Origin: Candidatus Sneabacter namystus
Lineage (GTDB): Bacteria; Pseudomonadota; Alphaproteobacteria; Rickettsiales; Rickettsiaceae
Direction of reading: 5' to 3'
Assembly: GCF_008189685.1 (NCBI RefSeq)
Contig: NZ_CP043312.1
Span: 434,001-498,000 of the forward strand
Length of the DNA: 64,000 bases
The stretch's first letter is position 1. Every line of letters begins with the position of its first letter. Under the pieces are notes generated by a model, which was not told where the DNA came from, did not search any database, and saw only the letters and a list, made by a program, of their open reading frames with translations. A program made the position numbers and the translations under genes. Below, in pieces: positions 42,604-54,531 of the stretch.

Positions 42604-43881
42604 TTACTTGTCTTGTACAACCATTTTTTCCGCTGAAGATCTGTAAAAAATACAAAATATCAGCAAAAATCCTAAACTGACAGCCATCATATAATAAGCA
42701 GGAGAAGAAACATCCTTCATATAATCTACTAATACTCTTGATATAATAGGAGCAGTACCACCAAAACAAGCAATACCTAAATTATAGCTAACAGATACTC
42801 CAAAAAATCTTTGCGATGGTTCAAAGAGAGTAATAACAAAAGAATACGCGGAAGAAGATGCAGCGCCTGCAACAATACCCAATAAAGTCAAAGCCAAAAT
42901 ATGACTAGCCATTTCCGGTTGCGACATTAATGTCAGTGCCGGTATAGAAAAAACGATTATCATCAACGCAGATAATATCAAAATTTTAATCCCACCAAAC
43001 CTATCTATCAAATGACCCCACAGCGCCATACTGACTATTAAAAATAAGGAAGCATACATCATATATAGCAAAGATACCTCTGAAGATAAATTCATTATAT
43101 TTTGATAATAAACATACACGTAACCCTTTATAATCTGTACAACGCTACTTGCCATAGCACCAGTAGCACAAGTAAGAATCATTTTTCTCCAACTAGAACG
43201 CATTATAGAAAATAGGCTATATCTCTTTTTACGCTTTATAACTTGCATTTTACGAAAAATAGGAGTCTCCGATACACGCATTCTTAAATACATTGTAACA
43301 AAGCCACAAACACCACCAAATAAGAATGCTATCCTCCAAAAATGTTCAAAATCTCCAAGATAACATCTCAAACCCAATGCAACTAAGGTAGCAAGAAACG
43401 TCCCTGCTATATTTGTTCCATGAACCAAACCAGAAATTAATCCAGTTTTTCTAGAATTATTATGCTCCAAAACAAAAATAGCTGTACCAGTACCTTCTCC
43501 ACTAATGCAAAACCCTTGAACTACTCTAAAGCAAAACAATAAAACAGATGATATTTTACCAATAGCATGATAAGAAGGCAGTACTCCTATACCAAAAGTA
43601 GCGAAAGTCATGCCAAAAGCAGAGCATAACAGTGCAGCCCTTCTTCCAAACTTATCTCCTATATAGCCAAAAAAAATCCCACCTAAAGGCCTGGCAATAA
43701 AACCAACAGCAAATCCAGCTAATGCATATAACACCTGAGATAAATCAGAATTATACGGAAAGAAAACCCTACCTATATCAAGAGAAAAAGCTATATAAAC
43801 AGTAAAATCGTAATATTCGAGTACATTACCCGCTATAGCAGCAAGAAAAATAGATTTAGGGCGACGTAGTTTTAATCTCAC
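42604..43881 (-). CDS. Major facilitator transporter, metabolite:H+ symporter (ProP-like) group
   Basis: The 425-residue protein has about twelve membrane helices. The MHS-family start is present (IFLAAIAGNVLEYYDFTVYI, with NVLEYYDF), the A-motif FFGYIGDKFGRRAALL, and the fourth-helix segment FRVVQGFCISGEGTGTAIF (canonical RxxQGxxxGGE). These match the ProP/KgtP-like branch that moves osmolytes or organic acids with H+. The second central motif LWGHLIDRFGGIKIL is also seen. The exact substrate cannot be told. Rickettsiales carry several such copies for metabolite uptake from the host. Confidence 0.88.
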   Translation of the reverse strand: MRLKLRRPKSIFLAAIAGNVLEYYDFTVYIAFSLDIGRVFFPYNSDLSQVLYALAGFAVGFIARPLGGIFFGYIGDKFGRRAALLCSAFGMTFATFGIGVLPSYHAIGKISSVLLFCFRVVQGFCISGEGTGTAIFVLEHNNSRKTGLISGLVHGTNIAGTFLATLVALGLRCYLGDFEHFWRIAFLFGGVCGFVTMYLRMRVSETPIFRKMQVIKRKKRYSLFSIMRSSWRKMILTCATGAMASSVVQIIKGYVYVYYQNIMNLSSEVSLLYMMYASLFLIVSMALWGHLIDRFGGIKILILSALMIIVFSIPALTLMSQPEMASHILALTLLGIVAGAASSSAYSFVITLFEPSQRFFGVSVSYNLGIACFGGTAPIISRVLVDYMKDVSSPAYYMMAVSLGFLLIFCIFYRSSAEKMVVQDK

Positions 43882-44047
43882 GAATCAAGAAATTTTCAAA
43901 ATATAGAGAAATGTACAAACATTTTCAATTCAAAATGTTACTACTTAAATGCTACTACTTGTATAACAGAAACAAAGTTGAATCCTTCATACAAACACGC
44001 ATGGGCCTGATTGTCTTATAAAAACACCCTTTTGTAAAGATATTAAG

Positions 44048-44329
44048 CTATTCACAACTCTCTACAATCTCTAAATATTCTTTTTTTATATCCAAAGTAA
44101 AAAAGCTATCTTTCATTCTAATCATCCAAGCTTCTATGTGTGCCACCTGCTCATCAGAGAACATTTTATCATCAATGGCAGACTTGATAAACGCCAACTG
44201 AATTTTCAAATCTTTCTTCAATTGTCCTAATTCATGCTCGCTTAAACTTTCCCAAGATTGAGCTAAAACAAAAGGATTGTGTAACCTCATAAATTTTTTA
44301 GTATAAAACTCTATGTAGAAAAGCATGTA
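44048..44329 (-). CDS. Small hypothetical helical protein
   Basis: A 93-residue frame; the ATG at 44327-44329 is preferred because AGGTGAG stands four bases before it, while a GTG at 44359 has no such site. The product has PFVLAQSWESLSEHELGQLKKDLKIQLAFIKSAIDDKMFSDEQVAHIEA-type residues, in short FVLAQSWESLSEHELGQL, ending in acidic helices (LDIKKEYLEIVESCE). No family was recognised. It looks like a compact soluble alpha-helical protein. It is divergent from dprA with 147 bases between the starts. Confidence 0.5.
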   Translation of the reverse strand, partial: YMLFYIEFYTKKFMRLHNPFVLAQSWESLSEHELGQLKKDLKIQLAFIKSAIDDKMFSDEQVAHIEAWMIRMKDSFFTLDIKKEYLEIVESCE

Positions 44330-44476
44330 ACTCACCTGAGCAATTGTACCATCGAACACAACAAAAAAGAATGGCTTATGTAGACAAATAATATGTATTA
44401 TCCTACTCTGCCTTAAGGCTATTTTAATAGATAGCGTGGTATCGTAACTGTTACATAGAAATCTAAACTATGGTAA

Positions 44477-45598
44477 ATGGAAAATTCTCGTTCTAACAGA
44501 TTAATATCATTTCTAAGGCTAATAAGAAGCGAAAATATCAGCCCAAGAACTTTTTTTAAGTTACTGGAAATGTTTGGCAGTCCAGAAAAAGCATTAGAAA
44601 ATTTGCAAAATTGCGCAAGAAGAGGGGGGAAAGATGAACCGATAAAGATATGTTCAAAAAATGAAGCAACAGATGAACTAGAATCTTTGGAAAAAGAAAA
44701 AGCGCACATAATATCATTTGAAGATGAAGATTATCCAAAACTTTTACTACATTTAGAAGACTGCCCCCCTTTGCTTACATACAAAGGAAACATAAAACTC
44801 GCGCAAAAAGATTGCATAGCAATAGTAGGATCAAGAAATGCGTCTCTTAATGCGGTAAATCTTACAAAACATATAGCTGAAGATCTATCGCAATCATTTA
44901 ATATGTGCATAATCTCTGGAATGGCAAAAGGAATAGATACCGCAGCACATCAAGCATCTATACCAAATACTATAGCTATTTTAGCAGGCGGAGTAGATAA
45001 CATATATCCACTGCAAAACGCCGATTTATATAATAAGATTGCAGAACAGGGTCTTATAATGTCTGAAATGCCCTTGTATTCCAAGCCAATGACTCAAAAC
45101 TTCCCCCAAAGAAATAGGATAATTGCAGGTATAAGTTTAGCGGTAGCTGCAATAGAAGCACGTTACAATTCCGGGTCATTAATCACTACAAGGTTAGCAT
45201 TGGAGCAAGGAAAAGAGGTTTTTGCAGTACCAGGATTTCCACTAGACCCCAGATCAAAAGGAACAAATTTACTGATAAAAAATGGTGCAACAATAATAGA
45301 AAATGCACAAGATATAATGGATAATCTTCCTAGATTCACCCACATAAAAAACAAAATGCAAGAAAGAAAGACAAACAAATTCTTTGATCAAGACAATGCA
45401 CAAAGCACTTACGAGGAAAGTACAGAAGAGACGAGATCAAAAATATTAAACACTCTTTCAAATATTCCTTTTAGCGCTGATAAAATTTCTCAACACTGTA
45501 ATTTATCTCCAAAAGAAATGTACTTAGCACTGTTAGAATTAGAATTAGCAGGTAGAATACAACGACATCCTGGCAATGCATTTTCTTTAATACTTTAA
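44477..45598 (+). CDS. dprA: DNA processing protein DprA
   Basis: DprA loads RecA on incoming single-stranded DNA in natural transformation. The 373-residue product has the Rossmann-like core with IAIVGSRNASLNAVNLTKHI, IISGMAKGIDTAAHQASI, ILAGGVDNIYPLQNADLYN, and MTQNFPQRNRIIAGISLAV, then ARYNSGSLITTRLALEQGKE and AVPGFPLDPRSKGTNLLI. The N-terminal helical region and C-terminal winged helix (about residues 310-373) frame it. The gene is intact and joined to topA by a 4-base gap. Its presence in Rickettsiales, with the GTA-like genes nearby, is noteworthy because RcGTA reception uses DprA. Confidence 0.95.
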   Translation: MENSRSNRLISFLRLIRSENISPRTFFKLLEMFGSPEKALENLQNCARRGGKDEPIKICSKNEATDELESLEKEKAHIISFEDEDYPKLLLHLEDCPPLLTYKGNIKLAQKDCIAIVGSRNASLNAVNLTKHIAEDLSQSFNMCIISGMAKGIDTAAHQASIPNTIAILAGGVDNIYPLQNADLYNKIAEQGLIMSEMPLYSKPMTQNFPQRNRIIAGISLAVAAIEARYNSGSLITTRLALEQGKEVFAVPGFPLDPRSKGTNLLIKNGATIIENAQDIMDNLPRFTHIKNKMQERKTNKFFDQDNAQSTYEESTEETRSKILNTLSNIPFSADKISQHCNLSPKEMYLALLELELAGRIQRHPGNAFSLIL

Positions 45599-45602
45599 CC
45601 AC

Positions 45603-47945
45603 ATGAAACTTGTAATAGTTGAATCTAAAGCAAAAGTAAAAACTTTAGAAAAATATCTTGGAAAAGAGTTTAACGTCATTGCATCTATGGGGCATGTAAA
45701 AGCATTACCGTCAAAGCAAGGCTCAGTACTACCAGAAAAAGATTTCCAAATGATTTACGAATACGTAAAAGGAGCTTCATCAATAGTAGGAGATATTGCA
45801 AAAAAAAGTCTAAAAACAACAAAAATATATTTGGCAACTGACCCAGATAGAGAAGGGGAGGCTATAGCATGGCACATTTACAACTCTGTAACGCAATATT
45901 TAAAAAATAATAGCGAAATATCAACCGATACTAAATTTTCAAGAATAGCATTCAACGAAATAACTCGAGATAAAGTAAAAGAAGCAATACTAAATCCAAG
46001 AGATATAGATATGAATTTAGTACAGGCGCAACAAGCAAGGTTGGCATTAGATTATTTAGTAGGGTTTACCTTATCTCCTTTATTATGGAAAAAATTACCA
46101 AAATGCAAATCTGCTGGAAGAGTGCAATCAGTAGCTCTTAGACTTATTTGCGAAAGAGAGTTTGAAAGAGCAAAATTTGACACTCAAGAATACTGGTCAG
46201 TCCTCTTGAACTTTCTCACAAAAGACAATAAAGAAATTAAAGCAAAACTAACTCACAAAGACGGAAAGAAATTAGACAAATTTGACATATCAGAACAAGA
46301 AGCAAAAGAATTAGAAGTAAAGTTAAGGGAAAAATATTTTAAAATATTACGAATACAAAAAAAGAAATCTAATAAAAATCCACCCCCACCATTTAATACA
46401 GCATCTCTGCAGCAAGAAGCCGCAACGAAACTAGGATTTACGGTGAAAAAGACTATGCAAATAGCTCAAAAGCTTTACGAAGGAATACAAGTAGAAGATG
46501 ACATAGTTGGACTTATTACATACATGAGAACAGACGCGGTCGTATTATCAAATGAAGCTTTGACGCAAATAAGAGATTTTATCAATACAAGCTTTGGAAG
46601 CAACTTCGTACCTACCAAGTCAAGGATATACTCAACTAAAACCAAAAATGCACAAGAAGCACATGAAGCAGTAAGACCAACTAATGTAAATTTGACACCA
46701 GAAAAAATAAAAGACAGCTTATCAGATGAACAACGTGCTCTTTACGAACTTATATGGAAGCGCTCCGTAGCATCTCAGATGAAATCTTCTGTAATTGAAA
46801 CAATATCTGCAGAAGCAACATGTGATGATGGTAGTCATATTGCACAAGCTACCGAGTCTTATATATCATCTAGTAATTGTTATAGCATCATATATAACTC
46901 ATATGATGAATATGATGACAAAATAGAAAAGGCAAGTATTATGTACTCTTTACAAGAAGGAGAAAGTTTAACTACTCAAAGCATAACTCCAAAGCAACAT
47001 TTTACAGAACCACCGGCAAGATATTCCGAAGCAAGTTTAGTGAAAAAATTAGAAGAATTGGGCATTGGTAGACCATCTACATATGTAAATATAATATCAG
47101 TACTTCAGAATAGAGAATATGCAAATCTAGATAAAAAGAGATTTATACCAAATTTCACAGGATCTATACTTATCACATTTTTAGAAAATTTCTTCGACGA
47201 ATATTTTCAGTACAATTTTACAGCAAAATTAGAAGAAGAATTGGATGAAGTAGCAAAAGGAAAAACGTGTAAAGAAAAACTTTTGAATAAGTTCTGGAAA
47301 AAATTTAACGAAAAAATAAAAACAATAGAAGATAAGAGTTATCAAGAAGTATCTGATCTGATGGCAAAAGCATTAGAAAAAATTGTCTTTCCAAAAGAAG
47401 ATAGTAAAAAACCATGCCCTAAATGTGGAGAGAAAAATATAGAAATAAAAATAGGGAAATTCGGCCCATTTTTAACGTGTGCTCAATATCCTCAATGTCA
47501 ATTTTCTAAATCTGTAGCAGATTATTTATCTAACGATATAGAAGGAAATACGCAAAACGATCTTGTTTTTGAAGATTCTAATAAAAAAGAAATATCAATA
47601 AAACATGGTAAATATGGAATGTATATACAACAAGAAGATAAGGAAAACAAATCAATAAAACGGATATCTATACCAAGCGGTTTAGATAAAAATTCACTGT
47701 CAAAAGATTTGATATTAAAAATGCTGGATTTACCAAAAGTGATAGGTCAACATACAGAAACAGGAGAAAATGTATACTTAAAGGTATCAAAATTCGGTTT
47801 TTATATAGAACATCAATCAATTACAGCCAATATAAAATATAAGCAAGATCCATTTAACATAGCAATAGATGAGGCTGTAAAACTTTTAACGCAAACACAA
47901 AAACTTAAGAATAAAAAAGCCACAACAAAAAGAATAAAAAAATAA
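45603..47945 (+). CDS. topA: DNA topoisomerase I
   Basis: TopA relaxes negative supercoils. The 780-residue product has the Toprim domain at the start (KLVIVESKAKVKTLEKYLG, then LATDPDREGEAIAWHI), the catalytic Tyr307 in GLITYMRTDAV, then EAHEAVRPTN and GIGRPSTYVNIISVL. A C-terminal type IA zinc ribbon at about residues 605-632 has four cysteines (CPKCGEKN and CAQYPQC). Two further ribbon-like repeats without Cys follow (KHGKYGMYIQQE, KVSKFGFYIEHQ). The tail is basic. The start is 4 bases after dprA, a common pairing in alphaproteobacteria. Confidence 0.97.
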   Translation: MKLVIVESKAKVKTLEKYLGKEFNVIASMGHVKALPSKQGSVLPEKDFQMIYEYVKGASSIVGDIAKKSLKTTKIYLATDPDREGEAIAWHIYNSVTQYLKNNSEISTDTKFSRIAFNEITRDKVKEAILNPRDIDMNLVQAQQARLALDYLVGFTLSPLLWKKLPKCKSAGRVQSVALRLICEREFERAKFDTQEYWSVLLNFLTKDNKEIKAKLTHKDGKKLDKFDISEQEAKELEVKLREKYFKILRIQKKKSNKNPPPPFNTASLQQEAATKLGFTVKKTMQIAQKLYEGIQVEDDIVGLITYMRTDAVVLSNEALTQIRDFINTSFGSNFVPTKSRIYSTKTKNAQEAHEAVRPTNVNLTPEKIKDSLSDEQRALYELIWKRSVASQMKSSVIETISAEATCDDGSHIAQATESYISSSNCYSIIYNSYDEYDDKIEKASIMYSLQEGESLTTQSITPKQHFTEPPARYSEASLVKKLEELGIGRPSTYVNIISVLQNREYANLDKKRFIPNFTGSILITFLENFFDEYFQYNFTAKLEEELDEVAKGKTCKEKLLNKFWKKFNEKIKTIEDKSYQEVSDLMAKALEKIVFPKEDSKKPCPKCGEKNIEIKIGKFGPFLTCAQYPQCQFSKSVADYLSNDIEGNTQNDLVFEDSNKKEISIKHGKYGMYIQQEDKENKSIKRISIPSGLDKNSLSKDLILKMLDLPKVIGQHTETGENVYLKVSKFGFYIEHQSITANIKYKQDPFNIAIDEAVKLLTQTQKLKNKKATTKRIKK

Positions 47946-47980
47946 TTGTTAAAAATGTTGTTTTACAATCAATCTTGTTC

Positions 47981-48009
47981 TTGCCTACTGAAAGAAGGCG
48001 GTATACTAT
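47981..48009 (+). promoter_or_regulatory. Candidate promoter of 23S-5S rRNA
   Basis: A -35-like TTGCCT at 47981-47986 is followed after 17 bases by TACTAT at 48004-48009. The predicted start would be near 48016, about 130 bases before the mature 23S and ahead of the processing stalk. No second candidate of similar quality was seen. As no 16S gene lies upstream, the unit needs its own promoter. Confidence 0.45.
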
Positions 48010-48102
48010 AAGCCTTGGTAGTTTTGTACCAAAGCTGTTTTCTTTGTGAAAATATATAGTCAAGTGACTGTCTAAGAAAGAAATTTTGTAGCCAAGAACT
48101 AA

Positions 48103-48135
48103 TATAGAGTTAGTTCTGTATGCACTATTTGTAGG
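48103..48135 (+). other. 5' arm of pre-23S processing stalk
   Basis: This segment pairs with 51003-51032 beyond the 3' end of 23S rRNA: TAGAGTTAGT then CTGTATGCACT and TTGTAGG match the reverse complement of CCTACAAGTGCATACAG and ACTAACTCTA, with small mismatches. Such a stalk is the usual RNase III substrate for excising 23S precursor. It fixes the boundaries of mature 23S to the inside of the arms. Confidence 0.75.
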
Positions 48136-48146
48136 TGATTTATACT

Positions 48147-50996
<2,850 letters not shown>

Positions 50997-51002
50997 ATAA
51001 GG

Positions 51003-51032
51003 CCTACAAGTGCATACAGTACTAACTCTATT
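51003..51032 (+). other. 3' arm of pre-23S processing stalk
   Basis: Begins CCTACAAGTGCATACAG and continues ACTAACTCTA; it is the partner of 48103-48135. It separates the 23S 3' end from the 5S gene, which starts about 40 bases further on. Confidence 0.75.
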
Positions 51033-51070
51033 AAAATAGGGGTTACAAAACATAATAAAGCTTTACATTA

Positions 51071-51188
51071 CTGGCTTGGTAGTTATAGCGCAGGTGCCAC
51101 ACACGACTCCATTCCGAACTCGAACGTGAAACCCTGCAGCGCCGATGGTACTACATCATAAGATGTGGGAGAGTAGGTCATTGCCAGG
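51071..51188 (+). rRNA. rrf: 5S ribosomal RNA
   Basis: The 5' end CTGGCTTGGTAG and 3' end GCCAG close helix I. Conserved elements are CGCAGGTGCCACAC, CCATTCCGAACTCG (the loop B/C signature CCGAACTC), and GATGGTACT with GATGTGGGAGAGTAGG. It follows 23S by 75 bases as the last gene of the unit. The ends are accurate to a few bases. Confidence 0.93.
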
Positions 51189-51222
51189 CTTGTTATGTAA
51201 AATGTACATCTTATTTTTACAT

Positions 51223-51253
51223 AAATAAATGTCACATTATGTGACATTTATTT
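51223..51253. terminator. Bidirectional terminator after 5S rRNA
   Basis: A perfect inverted repeat with 15-base arms, AAATAAATGTCACAT and ATGTGACATTTATTT, and a single T between. The stem has a GTCAC core and A/T-rich flanks on both sides, so it can end the rRNA transcript and that of the minus-strand gene ending at 51266. It may also be a protein-binding operator, but its place 35 bases after 5S favours a terminator. Confidence 0.7.
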
Positions 51254-51265
51254 AAATTTAGACAG

Positions 51266-52042
51266 TTAGATAATTTCACACCATCCACAATCCATAATAA
51301 AGTAATCACGATCTACTTCACCTGAGTTAAGTGTACCTAGTGATAAGTGAACTCGTGCATTCTCTCCATGAATCTTTTTGAATAGTGCAAGCATAATGCG
51401 AGGCACGTTGTTTTCACGAAATGTATTTTCCAAAGTGCTAATGTTATAGTCCCCTCCTCGTGCAAAAGTATCTCTCACATAGCTAGTATCGGAAGTTTCG
51501 TCGCAGACATTTTTTGCACTGATAGCCGTAACCTTATTTTGGGGAAATTCCCTTTGCCATCTACAAAGAATATCTTCAAGTAATGCGTTAATAGAAAAGC
51601 GATCAGCTGTTTCATACTTACCACCTGTGTTATATTCAGAATTATTGTAAACATGATTTTGCACATCAACCACCTCAAACATGTATCCCTTTTGATGTTC
51701 ACGATGTAAAAAATTACAAACACATTTAGAATTATGAAGCCATGGTTTACATTTATCATACGCTCTTATAGTTAAACAAAAATGAGGACTATTTGGCTCT
51801 TGTAAGACATCAATATTCTGAGTCTCATCTGAATCTTCAGCATCATCAATATCTAAGGTCCAACTTTTATGCCCATCTGTTGCAAACCCTTTATAACGAT
51901 TCTGAGTATAATGTGCACTTGCAAACGGGTTATTCATCTCTTCAAAAGGTACGCTATGTACGATATTGTTCCTTACAACTTTTTGAAAAATGTCATAAGA
52001 AAACGGCTTTCCTAGCCTTTGTTTTAGTTCTTCGCTTGGCAT
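51266..52042 (-). CDS. Unknown protein, second gene of an accessory pair
   Basis: The 258-residue product has no recognised family, signal peptide or membrane helix. It is rich in Asn, Asp, Cys and aromatic residues: WTLDIDDAEDSDETQNID near residue 60, CLTIRAYDKCKPWLHNSKCV, a helix INALLEDILCRWQREFPQNK, and a C-terminal YFIMDCGWCEII. The sequence looks like a globular beta-rich protein with many Cys. It lies 18 bases after the other gene of the pair, with TAGGT before its ATG, so they form a two-gene transcript between 5S rRNA and ferredoxin. Base composition is visibly less AT-rich than the housekeeping genes. A secreted effector or mobile-element protein is possible but only a guess. Confidence 0.7.
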   Translation of the reverse strand: MPSEELKQRLGKPFSYDIFQKVVRNNIVHSVPFEEMNNPFASAHYTQNRYKGFATDGHKSWTLDIDDAEDSDETQNIDVLQEPNSPHFCLTIRAYDKCKPWLHNSKCVCNFLHREHQKGYMFEVVDVQNHVYNNSEYNTGGKYETADRFSINALLEDILCRWQREFPQNKVTAISAKNVCDETSDTSYVRDTFARGGDYNISTLENTFRENNVPRIMLALFKKIHGENARVHLSLGTLNSGEVDRDYFIMDCGWCEII

Positions 52043-52060
52043 AATATATACCTATATAAG

Positions 52061-52957
52061 TTAGTTAAGATAAATTTTCAATGGGAGCAGTACATACGTA
52101 ATGCTCCCTTTTTCATGATTATATTTAGTCAATCCATGTCCATAGGGTTTGGCCCCGTTGGTAAGGTCAACATATTCTGTTTTACCAGATTGGTTATAAA
52201 CGTTGGCAATGCTCTTAAGATTGCCAAAATTGTTACTGTTTTTATTTACAGATCCATCTTCAAGGAATTCTTCAAATTCAACAAATCGAAATATTGTCCC
52301 ACGCCACAATCTATTCCTTCCTTGCAAAGGTGTGTCATCATTATCCTTAAAGTAAAAAGGAATTCTATGTTGCGGATTTACACAACGCTTTGCTTCGTGA
52401 TACCAACGCTCAAACGTCTGCACAAGACGTGCTATCGTATGTGTTATTTTGCGTAAGAGTCGCCCGTAAGGCATATCACTACCATTGTCCATATACTGCG
52501 TATGAACATTACCTAGTTTAGCAGGTCCAAGAAATAAATTCTTAGTACACCAACAGCAGCGCTTTAGCAACCTTGCGGCACAATTAATATCGAAAACCGC
52601 ATTAAATATTTCCCGACTCTGGATCTTATTTTGACTAGTAATATCAGAAAGAAGATAGCGAAATAAGTTATTAAATGCGTGCTGAAATTTTTTTAGCTCC
52701 CATGGTGGCGTAATCATCTGCCTCAAAGAAGAAAATGATGTATACGATATATCCACAGCCTTTTTCATTTCCTGCCATCCAAAAATATGACGAAAATCTA
52801 GAAATACAGCACCACGCACAGATGTAGTATACAAGTAGTCAGAAATAGGCCTTCTTCCCATATCGCTTTCAGCAAATGCTCTCTTTAAAGTTTCGAATCT
52901 TGTATAGCGTCCTTTAGCTTTGTTTTTATGTCGCTCTAAATCCATTATCTGTGTCAT
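52061..52957 (-). CDS. Unknown protein, first gene of an accessory pair
   Basis: The 298-residue product has no recognised family. It starts MTQIMDLERHKNKAKGRYTR, has helical middle regions (WELKKFQHAFNNLFRYLL, RLLRKITHTIARLVQTFERW), a Cys cluster (RLLKRCCWCTKNLF) and a C-terminal beta-like part ending TYVLLPLKIYLN. No signal peptide or membrane helix. GC content is higher than in the surroundings: 29 of 60 bases are G or C in 52381-52440, against 14 of 60 in 53701-53760 within era. That, the lack of homologues in memory and the pairing with the next gene suggest acquired DNA. An alternative start at the fifth codon (ATG) is possible. Confidence 0.7.
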   Translation of the reverse strand: MTQIMDLERHKNKAKGRYTRFETLKRAFAESDMGRRPISDYLYTTSVRGAVFLDFRHIFGWQEMKKAVDISYTSFSSLRQMITPPWELKKFQHAFNNLFRYLLSDITSQNKIQSREIFNAVFDINCAARLLKRCCWCTKNLFLGPAKLGNVHTQYMDNGSDMPYGRLLRKITHTIARLVQTFERWYHEAKRCVNPQHRIPFYFKDNDDTPLQGRNRLWRGTIFRFVEFEEFLEDGSVNKNSNNFGNLKSIANVYNQSGKTEYVDLTNGAKPYGHGLTKYNHEKGSITYVLLPLKIYLN

Positions 52958-53079
52958 ATTTTTACGTTATAGCGAATTAAACTTTGTATTCTCTTTTTCA
53001 AGAACATCAACTTCTCAACGATGATACAAAAAAAGAGAATTAAAGCAACTATAGATTGTAAGAATTCAAATATAGCTAT

Positions 53080-53412
53080 TTAGAGGTTGCGACTACAAGA
53101 AGGAATTTTGAACTTTATACCAGATAGAGATTCATCTACAAGTATCTGACAACACAATCTAGATGTTTCTTCTAAACCAAAAGCTAAATCCAACATATCC
53201 TCTTCTTCTTCGGATGGCGCTTTTAAAGAATCATATGCCTCTTGACTTTCTACAATAACATGACATGTTGAACATGCTAATCCGCCACCGCATGCACCTT
53301 CTATAGGGATATCATGTTGTTTTGCTACTTCCAACACAGATAATCCAGGCTGCGCATTGACAATTTTTTGTGTACCATCCGGGTAGATAAAAGTGATAGG
53401 AATACCAGACAT
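53080..53412 (-). CDS. fdx: [2Fe-2S] ferredoxin, adrenodoxin type
   Basis: Electron carrier for iron-sulfur cluster assembly. The 110-residue product has the cluster ligands Cys41, Cys47 and Cys50 in ACGGGLACSTCHVIV and Cys87 in SRLCCQI, the spacing of the adrenodoxin/Isc type. The acidic stretch EEEDMLDLAFGLEETSRL between them is also typical. Isc genes are not adjacent here. The gene is divergent from era with 35-60 bases between the starts. Confidence 0.95.
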   Translation of the reverse strand: MSGIPITFIYPDGTQKIVNAQPGLSVLEVAKQHDIPIEGACGGGLACSTCHVIVESQEAYDSLKAPSEEEEDMLDLAFGLEETSRLCCQILVDESLSGIKFKIPSCSRNL

Positions 53413-53474
53413 GTAACCAACAACAAAGAATTTATTTTAAGATTCAGGTGTTAGATTCTATAAGAAAAAAAATC

Positions 53475-54359
53475 ATGAAGCAAATCAAAACTTGTTCCGC
53501 ATCAGTATGCATACTAGGTAGGCCCAATGTTGGTAAATCAACCTTGTTAAATACCATTTTAGAACATAAGGTGTCCATAGTAACGCACAAACCGCACTCA
53601 ACACGATGCGCGGTTACTGGCATTTTGACAAAAAGCAATACCCAAATAGCATTAATAGACACACCTGGAATATGCGAAAAAAAAGATGCAATGAAAAGGT
53701 TTATGCTAAAGCAAACAAAAAATAATGTTAATACAGCAGACTTTCTTTTATTAATAGTAGATGGAAGATTTTATCCAATAGATGCAACATCTAATAAACT
53801 ACTGTCAACCATGTACAGGAAGTTTAAAAACAAACTCCTTGTCATAATTAATAAAATTGATAAAGCTCACAATGTAAAACAACTGGTACATGAAATAAAG
53901 GAACTTTTACCAAAAGTGTTAATATTTACCATTTCTGCCAAAACTAAAGAAGGTATTAGTACATTAATACAACATTTATTAGACAAAGCCCCACCAGGAG
54001 CTTGGTTATACGATAAAAAAGAATACACAACTTCATCTTATAGAGATTTAGCATCTGAGATAACAAGAGAACAAGTTTTTCTATGTTTAGGAAAAGAACT
54101 GCCATATAGCATAAATGTAGAAACAGAGCTTTGGGAAACAAATACTTGCAACAATAAAACTACTATAAAGCAAGTTATTACGGTGCTAAAAGAAAGCCAT
54201 AAATCTATAGTACTAGGAGAAAAAGGCAAAAAAATTAGGCAAATTCGCGAAAGAGCGCAAATAGAAATAAATACACATCTACAAATACGTGCCAAATTAA
54301 GTCTTTTTATAAAAGTAAGACCAGATTGGATAGAAAAACTGAATCAGTCACCTAAATGA
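53475..54359 (+). CDS. era: GTPase Era
   Basis: Era assists maturation of the 30S subunit by binding the 3' end of 16S rRNA. The 294-residue product has the G1 motif GRPNVGKSTLLN, switch region HSTRCAVTGI, G3 DTPG, G4 NKID and G5 SAK, followed by a C-terminal KH domain (SIVLGEKGKKIRQIRERAQI, with the GxxG loop GEKG). The ATG at 53475 gives the usual short lead before the P-loop; a GTG at 53448 would add nine residues and is possible. rnc, the common upstream neighbour, is absent. Confidence 0.95.
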   Translation: MKQIKTCSASVCILGRPNVGKSTLLNTILEHKVSIVTHKPHSTRCAVTGILTKSNTQIALIDTPGICEKKDAMKRFMLKQTKNNVNTADFLLLIVDGRFYPIDATSNKLLSTMYRKFKNKLLVIINKIDKAHNVKQLVHEIKELLPKVLIFTISAKTKEGISTLIQHLLDKAPPGAWLYDKKEYTTSSYRDLASEITREQVFLCLGKELPYSINVETELWETNTCNNKTTIKQVITVLKESHKSIVLGEKGKKIRQIRERAQIEINTHLQIRAKLSLFIKVRPDWIEKLNQSPK

Positions 54360-54531
54360 ACATTAGATGATATATATATATACGTACAATTGTAATTTAC
54401 GTAAACTTGTAGACATAAGCGAAATTTCTTGTTACTTAAAGTAGTAGGGAAGAAATTATTTAAACCGAAAGTACAAAAACATAGATCAAAAACACAGATA
54501 TTAATTATAATAACAATACAAGTATAGGAAT

